Assembly: GCA_035772405.1 (NCBI GenBank)
Contig: JAYKKM010000180.1
Location: 492,001-556,000 of the forward strand
Length of the DNA: 64,000 nucleotides
DNA from: Chrysogorgia sp. JL179-B06
Lineage: Eukaryota; Cnidaria; Anthozoa; Scleralcyonacea; Chrysogorgiidae
Reading direction: 5' to 3'
Below the pieces are notes generated by a model. That model ran no database searches. It saw only the letters and a program-made list of their open reading frames with translations, and was not told the DNA's origin. Positions 55,244-64,000 of this stretch are shown here, in pieces (the stretch's first letter is position 1; each line of letters starts with the position of its first letter). The position numbers and the translations under genes were made by a program.

Positions 55244-55499
55244 CAAGCAGTATTCAGACTGTACACATGCAGGATACAACTTTAATTGGTATAATCAATG
55301 AAACTCTTGATGCCGAAGATCTTTGGTGTAGCATACAAACTTTCCAGTCTGGCAGTGTAGTATATATTGATCATTAGTAATTACACCCACTTAGTAATAG
55401 GTTTTTGTATGTTTTATTTATATTGAAGAAAATAAATAAATGTTTTTTGAAATTACATGTTTAGCATAGTAATGAAATATTGCAGGTGATTCATTTTTT

Positions 55500-55761
55500 C
55501 AGAGCCGGATTAACGCAGGGACGCATGGGACGGCAGCTCCAGGCTGGCCCTGGAGAAAAATAGGGCCTTTTGTCACCAGACTTAAAAAATAAGGTCTTAG
55601 CGAGTAAGCGTACTTTCATAAAAGTCCTGTATCAATTGCAATTGTCGACAAATGTTTACAACACTGATCTATGAAGCACGAACAAAAGACAGCTTTATGT
55701 ATATATTATAACGATCGAAAACGATCTATGATAGGCGCTACATATCCTTAATCCGGCTCTG
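55500..55761. mobile_element. 262-bp hAT MITE
   Basis: Ends CAGAGCCGGATTAA and TTAATCCGGCTCTG. ATTTTTT lies on both sides (55493-55499, 55762-55768), a 7-8-bp duplication. Confidence 0.75.
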
Positions 55762-56489
55762 ATTTTTTCATTTTGATATTAATTTAGGAAATAAAATAAC
55801 ATAAAATAGCATAGTAACAACTATAGCGTTTACTGTAGTAAAAAAATTAATTACTTTTAAATAAAAGGTCTTTAACTCTTTCCTGTCCCAAAGTCGTCAA
55901 TCGAAAAACACGGCACACGGTAACGCAAGATTAAAAATTGAAATTCGACAAGCGCCAGGAACATGAGATCCACTCACACGCCAAGTTTGATTTGATTTCA
56001 TAAACAACTCTGCGATTGCTGGCATTTTGAGTTTTCAAGATGCTACGCGGGCGTGCAAGATGGGCTTTTCTAGAAAAATGGAAATTTTTCAACCTGATTT
56101 ATGATAATTAATGCTAATTTATATTAACATAATGTATTTTGTTCGGGAAATTTAAAAGCACAAGTAAAAGCCGGTTTATTGGGCTTTCAGAAAATGAATA
56201 GCTTTCGCAACAGTTATGGTTATTTCAGGAGATATCAATAGAACAAAGAGGTGGTTCAATTTTGGATGTTTTTCAGCCTGTCAGGAAAGAGTTATCCCCG
56301 AATTTTACATATTTATTTTTTAATTTTTAATTTATTTTACTTCGCCTTGATTATGTAGTTTATATAGTGAAATTTACATTTATAAAGATCCTATATTCAT
56401 TGCAAGGCTTGTAAAACCGCAACAGCAATCGCCAATTACTGCGGTTCCATTACAACAATAATACAACAAAATTACTACAACAACGTTAA
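55762..56489. other. AT-rich noncoding stretch
   Basis: Nothing recognised; the right end may be 3' UTR of the adjacent LINE. Confidence 0.4.
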
Positions 56490-58620
56490 TTATATCATGA
56501 TTGAGTCGGTTTTCTCCCCTCAGTCACACGAGCCCCCAGCCGGAACGGATTTAGTAGACGAGATCTCATCAGACAGATCACAAGCTACAAGTAGAGAGCG
56601 GAAATCCAGCTCTGGAAGGAGTCTAAAAACAACAACTATGAGTAATATTCAGACTACGGACAGAGTTACATTTAGTGGTTTTCCAGGTAGTACGTGGGTC
56701 TTCGGAGTCGTACGTAGATAGAACAGCAGAGTAGTAATATTTTTTAAGCTTGGCTTTGAAGGTTGATAAACTGGTAGCGGTTCGGGGTATTTCTTCAGGC
56801 AGCGCGTTCCATATTCTTGTTGCTCTTACCAAGTACGATCTGCCATATGTATATGTTCTGTAAGATCGCTCTTTGAAAGCGCTGTTGTCCGTTTTAGGTT
56901 GAGATCTTGTAGCTATACTAGGTTTGGGTTTTTTGGAACAATAGATGTATCAAAGTTTATAAGTCCATTGGTTGCTTTAAAGAAGAATATCATGTCTAAG
57001 TATTCATGCCAGTAGGATAGAGGAAGTACCTACAAGAATAGACTAATTGCGACAAACCTAATTTCACTTTGGAAGGGAAGACGAATGATATATTTCGTAG
57101 TGCGTCGTTGAACCCGTTCAATATTTTGATCAGCTCAATTGTCTGAGGGGCCCAAACTTGCGTCGCATATCCAAGATGAGGACGGACTATTGCCAGGTAG
57201 ATGGTACGTCTGGTGGTGATGGCGTTGACTCTTTGTAATTCTTCTCACGTACCCCAGGATGCTGTTGGCGTTTGCTGATTTTCCACGTCAGGTCAGAGGA
57301 TATCCATACTCCAAGGTCTCGTTCCTGCGTCGGCTGTTCGGTGTTGTCCATAGAGTATGGTATAATGCGATTCTTTTTCCTTGATATTGTCTTAACCTTG
57401 CACTTTGTCTGGTTAAATGCAAGGTTCGAAGACAATGACCAGCCATTAACGTTGTTCAAGTCCTGTTGCAGTAGATTGTTGTCCGCTTCTGTTGATATAC
57501 ACTTGAACAATTTTGTATCATCAGCAAAGGTCGCTATTGTAGTCGATGAGGATACTACATCGGGTAGGTCATTAACATACAGAAGGAAAAGCATTGGTCC
57601 AAGGATGGATCCCTGAGGCACGCCAGAAGTCACTGGTAAAGACGGAGATGTTGTTCCGAGTACTGTGACTTGTTGTCGAAAATTTGTGAGGTACGCTTAA
57701 AACCAAGAGAGCAGGCTGCCATGGAATCCAAAGTGACAGAGTTTATTAAGGATCTTCTTGTGACTTACTTTGTCAAATGCTTTGGACATGTCGAGGTATA
57801 CGACATCGATCTGCTTAACTTTATCTAGGTGGAATTTCGTCTAGAGCCTGGATGAGTTGAGTTGTACATGATTTTCCTGGAATGAATCCGTGTTGACATT
57901 CATTGATAATATATATCAAATACTCTCTGATATGATTTAGTAGTAGTTTGGAAACAATGCATAACAGAGAAATTGGTCTATAATTTTTTTAATTTAACTA
58001 ATTATTTTTGTCCTTTTTTGTATACTGCGGATGAGTGGAAGTTAGCCAATGTTGTCCCGGGAATGACACCAAGTTGGAGTGATTTGTTGAATGGGCAACA
58101 TAGGGATGGTGCAATTTGATCCGCAGTTTCTTTAACAATTCGGCCTGAGATACCATCCGGTCCTCGCTTTATCAGGGTCTAAGGATTTTAGAACAGCAAT
58201 AACTTCATGTTCAGACAAGGTTACTTCGTTCAAAGTTTCAGAAGAGGTAGTTGGATTGGAAACATTATTGTTGTAGTTTGCAGGTGAACGTGCGTCCAAA
58301 TCCTGAGTGAATACTGATACAAAATAACGGTTGAACATGTTAGCCATGTTATACGGATTGTCGGCAACGTTAGAATCATTCTGTACAGAGTGAGGTATAT
58401 TACTTGATTTTGTGCAGACTTCGTTTGAGAGAATCAAAGTAACGATCACGACTTTCTTTAAGCAGAAGTTTAACTTTTGTTCTGAGTTCCTTGTATTTTT
58501 CATAAAGATAGTTTGTGGGAGAACAGGCAAGTCTACGTCGGACGGTTTCCTTTTTCTTTATTAGATGAAGAATTTCACCGTTAAGCCATGAAGGTTTTTA
58601 TTACTTTTTGATTTTTTCAT
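56490..58620 (-). pseudogene. CR1/jockey-like LINE relic
   Basis: Minus strand: linker WLNGEIL-like, LKKVV, and ANMFNRYFVSVFTQDLDARS with NEVTLSEHEVIAVLKSLDPD (58132-58530). Decayed fingers (QHGFIPGKSCTTQL) follow. Palm TSGVPQGSILGPMLFLLYVN and IATFADDTKLF (57187-57633) keeps the FADD box. The C-terminus reads RIWNALPEEIPRTAT (56623-56832). Several frameshifts separate the parts; the endonuclease is missing. BEL DNA starts at 58621. Confidence 0.8.
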
Positions 58621-58806
58621 TGTGTCGGGGTTAGTTTTAAAAGGTTTAATCACATATAAGTCACAGTATATAAAAGCTCTTTCTCGCTCTCTCGTCAAAT
58701 CTCCTAGTCGCTTGTCAGTTTCCGGTGGCGTGTTGTTACGTCACCACCACCGGCGCTGAGACCCCACGGGCTCGCTATCCTAAACTATTATACATACTTT
58801 ACCACA
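58621..58806 (-). repeat. 3' LTR of the BEL/Pao element
   Basis: On the minus strand the LTR begins TGTGGTAAAGTATG right after a polypurine tract AATAGGGGGAGAG (58819-58807) and ends CCGACACA at 58621. Length 186 bp. It contains a TATA-like stretch (TTATATACTG). The partner LTR lies beyond the right edge. Confidence 0.7.
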
Positions 58807-58922
58807 CTCTCCCCCTATTTGACGTTCGCTATAAAGTCAAATATAATGTCATGGTATAGAAATAATATAAACTGTTCAATGTTAGACACTATTACGAAAT
58901 GTAAATCTGTTCAAACCTTCAG

Positions 58923-60451
58923 CTAGTGTTCAAACTTAACTATAATGTTCTTCCTCCTCTCTGTCAGCAATGAGTCGAATGTTCTCTCTTGCAACCTTAT
59001 TGCGCGTCTTCTTGGTATAAATTCGCGCGCTGTGGCATTCAAGTTGTTGTCCTGCTTTTCTCGATCACACGATAATTCCATAGGATAGAGATGCTGTATG
59101 GTCTGTTCCAGGAACGACTTACCAGCTCTCAGTCGAACTGCTCGCACGATACCATCTCTGCCTTCGATCAATCTGTCGACAGGCTCGTCTCCTTTAATAA
59201 GAACGACGTCTCCGGGTTTGACACTCATCTTTTTGGCTTGGTTCTTCATGTTATGTCGCTCTCTCAAGGCTTTTAGATACTCAGATGACCATCTCGACCA
59301 CAAGGCATCCTTACATCTCTGCAAATACTTCGCCCTCTTTCTCAAGTTAGCGTTGTCGTCGTCGAGATCTGCGCTCTCTGGAATCAAGTTAGGACGTCCG
59401 ACCATCAAGGCGTGTGGTGTCAGGATTGGCATTTGGATATCATCTTCTACGTAACTCAGTGGTCGGTTGTTTAAAGTTGTTTCAATATCCAATTAAGAGT
59501 ACTTCTTCCAACTCGTTCCAGCTTAGGTTAGCTTTCCCAGTGGTCTTATATAACGCTTGCTTCACCAACCCGACCATTCTTTCGAATTGCCTCCCCCCCT
59601 CCAAGGGGCCCGGCTTACTGTAGATTGAATTGCCAGACTATCTTCTGATTTCCTAGCCAATCGTGAAACTGTTCGTCTTTCATAGCTTTCCGTAGCCACT
59701 TGGCAGCTGCGACAAAGGTCTTGTCATTGTCCGAGTAGATCCGATCAGGCCGACCCCGTCTTGCGATGAGTCGCTTTAGACTTCGGATGCATTCCTCTGC
59801 CGTTAAATTCGGCAGCAACTCTAAATAAAGTCCTCTCGTTAGACTGCACGCATAAAGCAAAATGTACGATTTCTTCTCTTGGCCTTTCTTCCCACGATAT
59901 GTTATTAGACCGGCGTAATCAACACCCGCGACTTGGAATGGCCACGATCCTTCTGTTCTATTTCGTGGAAGGTTCCCAGTAGGTGGTTGAGCGAAGGCGG
60001 TTGCTTGATGTCGTTTGCAGCCGTAGTAACTCTTTATTACACGTTTCACGAGGCTTCGCAGACGTGAGATCCAGTAATCCTTTCTGATTTCCGTCATTGT
60101 GAGTCCGACTCCCCCATGCAGAGTTCGCTTGTGGGCGTCCATCACGAGCTTTTCGGTAAACGTTGACTTATCAGGCAAGTATATCGGGTAACCACCCTGT
60201 ATTCGACCACGACATTCGAACATACCACGGTCGTTCCTCTGTAGATTGAGTCGTGGTTGATCATCCTGGAATTCTCTTGTTCCTTGACATCTCTCTTGTA
60301 CTTTCTTTATCCAAAGGTCGACTTGAACTTTAGTTTCCCCTGTCGTTAGAGGACCTTTGTTTCGCTCTGAACGCTTCATCTTGCAGTTGTTGATGAACCT
60401 TGATACCCACGCTTTTATTCGTACTGTATACTGTAGCTTACCAATATTCAT
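58923..60451 (-). pseudogene. BEL integrase
   Basis: The frame at 60451-59615 has the zinc-binding region (TLHGGVGLTMTEIRKDYWI ... CKRHQA) and core with VAGVDYAGLI and IYSDNDKTF, carrying two catalytic aspartates. A frameshift near 59620 precedes the QFERMVG-type segment with the catalytic glutamate. The frame 59492-58923 continues TTLNNRPLSYVEDD, LTPHALMVGRPN and the C-terminal DUF-like domain VKPGDVVLIKGDEP, ending RRKNIIVKFEH. Confidence 0.85.
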
Positions 60452-61309
60452 ACTTATGCATCATCTCATCCAATTTGTCTTCTTGTTGGACTGCTACTGC
60501 CAATACTTCACGCACGATCTTGGCTTCCGATTCGCTTTCTGGCGTTGGACTGGTGACAAAACCACGCAGGTCCATTCCACCAAAGTTCCGATAATTGCTG
60601 TGTTGATCCACTGCACGACTTCCTACGTCTGCGGGGTTTTCGGCTGTAGGGACATGTCTCCACTGGATGTACTGCTTTTCCTGGATCTTCCTTACTCTGT
60701 TCCCGACGAACTGCTTGTATTCCCCATTGCCTTCGATCCAGTGAAGAGCCACCACACTGTCCAAACAACAATATGTGTCTCGAATGGGTAGGTGCTGTAG
60801 TGCATCTTCTCGAATGTTGTGCAGAAGATTGGCCGACATGTGTCCTTGGCCCAGCTCTAGTCTGGGTATTGTCAACCCTTTCTTGGATAGACGTGATCTT
60901 GATGTTATCAGTCCTTGGTTAGTGCACGATGACTGGTAGACCACGGCGTACGCAGCTGTGGAAACTCCTTTCCCGCTCGCATCTCCGAATGCGTGTAGGT
61001 CAATTGCTTTGATCTCCTCACGACATGCTGTTAGGCTCCTTAATTGGCGTTTCGACTTTTAAAGGCAGATTTCGTTCCCATTGGATCCACTTTGCTCTCA
61101 AGTTGCTTGGAAATGGTTTATGATGGGCCGATGCGAAGGTCACATGCTACTCTTTATAACAATTTTCCTGCTAGTGTCACCGGTGACACCAAGCCCAGCG
61201 GATCATAACACTTTGCGATCTTTCCAAGGATACCTCGTTTTGTTGGTTCGGCGGCTTGGGCAGGAAACGTCACTCCAATCGTATCTTTAGTCTTGTCCCA
61301 CGTCAATCC
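60438..61309 (-). pseudogene. BEL RNase H and end of RT
   Basis: From 61309: IGVTFP-like, YDPLGLVSPVTLAGK codons in shifting frames, then VVYQSSCTNQGLITSRSRLS and LTIPRLEL (60944 on), and DSVVALHWIEG and WRHVPTAENPADVGSRAVD, the BEL RNase H signatures. Frameshifts near 61050 and 60940. Confidence 0.8.
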
Positions 61310-62129
61310 TAGCCTACGTCATAGTCTGTGAAATTTTGAAAAACACAGACTATGAACCAGCGCCGTTAATCGTGTTCTGTGACGTACTACTATAAGGAAT
61401 CTTTATAGTAGACCATGATTGGTCGCTAAGAAAATTTAGTTAATACGTGATATTCAATTGGTTAAGAACTACTTCCGTTTTCAATGTTTGTAAGTTTGTT
61501 GTTTACCACGGCACGAAGACAGTTTCTCAGCCGCCTCAACGTGTTCTTTGTAAACGAGACTATTAAAAGAGTTTGCTAAAACTTTCGAAGGATGACTGTT
61601 TATAGCAGGCATAATTTTGGTTCGAGGATGATCAAACAGTCGAAGAGATGCGGGAATTGAATTGTTAATCATACGATATTTCCAGGTAGCCGTCGAGTGC
61701 CGATTCTCGTTATACTGTTTCGTTTTAGCTTTTCAGCTTGTCCTATTTGTCTATTAGAACTTTTTATATGATTTCTTAAACTTTTAGTGAATACTCGTTA
61801 GTTGCTATAAGCATAGACTTGCTCCAAGTCTGCCTCTTGATTGTTTCGGGTTTGTTTAAAGACGTGTTTGTTCGAGAATACGCGGGTTTGTTTCGAGACA
61901 GGTTCTTTTAAAAACCTTGAAACAAACCGTCTTTGAAACCAAACCACTCTCGAAATAAACCCGTCTTCTCGAAACAAACCCGTCTTTAAATAAACCCGAA
62001 AAATCAAGAGGCAGACTTGGAGCAAGTCTACTACAAGGCATAAACACAATCTATATTAAGCGTTGCGAATAATCGGCATAATTACAGAGCGCCGCCTTTT
62101 TGCGCCCGCGAGCGTCTGTACGCAGGCTA
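61310..62129. mobile_element. 820-bp Mutator-like element inside BEL
   Basis: Ends TAGCCTACGTC and GTACGCAGGCTA, the terminus family of 5615-6720. A perfect 9-bp duplication CGTCAATCC lies at 61301-61309 and 62130-62138, dividing a BEL reading frame that is continuous once the insert is ignored. Inside are an unassigned minus-strand frame (61481-61672, FDHPRTKIMPAINSHPSKVL) and a long foldback (about 61808-62045). Confidence 0.9.
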
Positions 62130-62940
62130 CGTCAATCCCATGCAGCAATCTCGTTTCACCTTTCTTGACACCGAGTTGTTCTTTCGCGTAGCTTTGTTCG
62201 GGGTCGCTTGACGGTTGGCTGTCCATCTCGAGGGTCGGTTCATTTGAATGCCACTTGTGTAGCTCGAAGCATGCTTCATCGAAGATTGATATTGCAGACT
62301 CTTTCAGATGCTTTGCGTTGCTCGTCGTTTCTCCACCGCCAATCAGGTCATCTACGTACAGGCTTTGTTTCACTTCTTTCACTACGTCTGCATACTTACA
62401 GTAGGTTCACAGTTCTCGAGATGCTGTTCGATTACTCCCCCGAGTAAGAATGGCGATGGTGCCAATCCAAATAATGCTCGAGTAAATCTCAGCGTTTCAA
62501 TCTCCATCGTTGTCGTGTCTTTAAACCAATGGAATCTCATGGCGTCTGTCTTCATCTTTCACTCGAACCTGCAGAAAAGCTTGCTTCAAATCACCAGTAA
62601 CCGCCACAGGATAAAATCGATTGCGGATGAGAACGCTCCACAAGATGTTCTGTAGTGGTGGTCCTGTCTCGAGACAATCGTTGAGAGACGGTGCCTTTTC
62701 ACGAGCTTTGGCCGAGGCATCGTACACGATTCGAATTTTTGTGCTCTCAGATGTTTCGCGAATCACAGGCTTGTGTGGGATGTAGAATTCTTTCTTTACT
62801 GTGTTGTTTGATGTTGGGATTTTCTCCACGATTCCTTGGTTAATCTGGTCTTGGATGATGTCGTTGTATTTGCTCATCAGTCCTGGTTCTTTCTGCAGTT
62901 TCTTTACCAGGTTTCCAAGTCGTCTCACGCTGCCTTCCAT
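62130..62940 (-). pseudogene. BEL reverse transcriptase
   Basis: The 62940-62521 frame reads INQGIVEKIP, FYIPHKPVIRETSESTKIRI and VYDASAKA, with VTGDLKQAFLQVRV (motif A). After a frame change, 62382-62056 has SLYVDDLIGGG (catalytic YVDD) and FELHKWHSNEP. Two frameshifts; catalytic residues are kept. Confidence 0.85.
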
Positions 62941-63997
62941 GATTTGCCTTCCATGGAAGTCCTGTTTCGTACAGATACCAGCCTTCGGGGTTCCTAACCA
63001 ATTGCTCTTTGAACTCTTCGTACACGCTTTCCTGGTCCCCCGCTGGTCGGTCTTCTAGTCCCAGGACATCCAATCTACTCAATGACTCGTAATCAGAGCT
63101 CGATGTCTGTGTCAGAAGCATATTCGACAGGTCAGCTGCTTCCTCTCCTGGAGACATTACTGTCCATCCAAGGCGTGTTAATTCGGCTACTGGTTCTCCA
63201 GGTCTTCCTACTCGTGGCTTGGCTTGCGTCTTGATCCGGGCGTATTCGCTGGCCCCGAGGATTAGGTGAACAGGAAGTTCTTGTTTCTTGTCTACTTCAT
63301 CCATTTTGACTCCCTTCAAGTGTGAGAACTCTGCCAGTATACCGTCGTAGTTTGGATTCTTCAAGGACAACAGTACGGCTCGATCAACTTTGGTGACTTC
63401 TGTGTTTAGGTGAAAGTCCCCCGTGACGTTGTTTATTTCCAGATCATACACTTCGATCATTCGGTTGACAGTTTGCATCATCATCTCTATTCTCTTTGGC
63501 TCTCTTCGAACTGGACGTTTCTTCAGTCGGTCGAGTAATGCAGCAGAGGCATACGAGCTGCCCGCTCCAGTATCTAATAAAGCACGACACTTGATTCCAC
63601 TCACGTTTACTATCGCCATTGGGTAGACAACGGAACCTTTACCAGTTGCTGCAAGCATATTGTGCTCGGAGGTCTTGTCGCAGATTGAGGTATGGTGTTT
63701 CTTCTTACAGGATAAGCAAGTAGATTTGCTACGACATTCAGCTGCTTTGTGCTTTACACCGGTACAGTTGAAGCAGAGTTGCTTGGCGCTCAGTTGTTTC
63801 TTTCGGTCAGCAGTTGTGGTGACTTTATCACAGTTGACTGACTTGTGCTGATCACTTTCGCAGTAGACACAAGGCTTGGGCTTCCACTCATCTTGCTTCG
63901 TTTGAAAATTTCTTCCGTGTTTCCTTTTCTTCTGCTGATCTTTGTCGCTTTTCCGGTCGTCCGATTTGACTGGATTCCTTTCGGGCCACTTGCGCAA
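62840..63997 (-). pseudogene. BEL gag zinc knuckles and protease
   Basis: The 385-codon frame has three CCHC-type knuckles (CVYCESDQHKSVNC, CFNCTGVKHKAAEC, CLSCKKKHHTSIC) at about residues 43-106. The retroviral-type aspartic protease follows with CRALLDTGAGSSYAS at about 137-151, then a spacer LPVHLILGASEYARI and TRLGWTVMSP. It leads to RT by a frameshift near 62935. The N-terminal capsid part lies beyond 64000. Confidence 0.85.
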
Positions 63998-64000
63998 TGC

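Larger units (their letters stand above)
58807..64000 (-). mobile_element. BEL/Pao LTR retrotransposon, cut by window edge
   Basis: Order on the minus strand: gag zinc knuckles and protease, RT, RNase H, integrase, polypurine tract, LTR. It is interrupted by a Mutator-like element at 61310-62129. Most frames need only single-base repairs. Confidence 0.9.

Overview
The window is eukaryotic and looks metazoan. It holds a spliced EGF-repeat membrane-protein gene, long introns, tRNA-derived SINEs, and many LINE, Ty3/gypsy, BEL/Pao, hAT, Tc1, Mutator-like and TTAA-type elements. The mix suits an early-branching invertebrate; cnidarian is my best guess, from element types rather than a diagnostic gene. 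No operon, CRISPR, rRNA or functional tRNA gene was seen.

Layout. 1-5.5 kb: the 5' part of a LINE with a 2A-like motif, a SINE pair, the left end of an integrase-type transposon with 20-bp subterminal repeats, a gypsy gag-protease relic and TTAA foldback MITEs. 5.6-6.7 kb: a TIR element with a 9-bp target duplication carrying two unrelated gene fragments. 6.9-15.8 kb: two decayed gypsy elements (one broken by a LINE piece and a DNA element), a BEL piece and a lone gag. 15.9-20.5 kb: nested LINEs, a TTAA transposon and GC-rich 18-bp repeats. 20.5-26.2 kb: two head-to-tail LINEs of the restriction-like-endonuclease type, each bounded on both sides by (TAA)n. 26.2-32.3 kb: MITEs, three LINE relics and a hAT with a transposase remnant. 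32.5-33.05 kb: a probable small two-exon host gene on the minus strand.

The main host gene runs from 34308 to 51781 on the plus strand: seven exons in consistent phase, 838 residues, signal peptide, 11 EGF-like repeats, one transmembrane helix and a short tail. Its introns hold SINEs, a LINE relic, a MITE and an AT minisatellite. Its 10.4-kb last intron holds a TIR element of unknown type, a Mutator-like element, the most interesting object here, and a Harbinger-like MITE.

That object is a 6,791-bp transposon at 43404-50194 with a perfect 8-bp target duplication and perfect outer inverted repeats. Arrays of 21-bp subterminal repeats lie at both ends. It carries two convergent genes: an intact 691-residue HECT ubiquitin-ligase-like protein and a DDE integrase-like transposase (one frameshift). 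Both proteins start with a zinc ribbon with cysteines at the same positions (3, 6, 17, 20). A second, decayed family member at 2708-3460 shares the 10-bp terminus, subterminal repeats and zinc-ribbon integrase. A Tc1-type element has inserted inside the large one.

51.8-56.5 kb: a MITE in the 3' UTR and three hAT-type elements. 56.5-64 kb: a LINE relic, then a BEL/Pao element running off the right edge, itself interrupted by a 9-bp-duplication TIR element.
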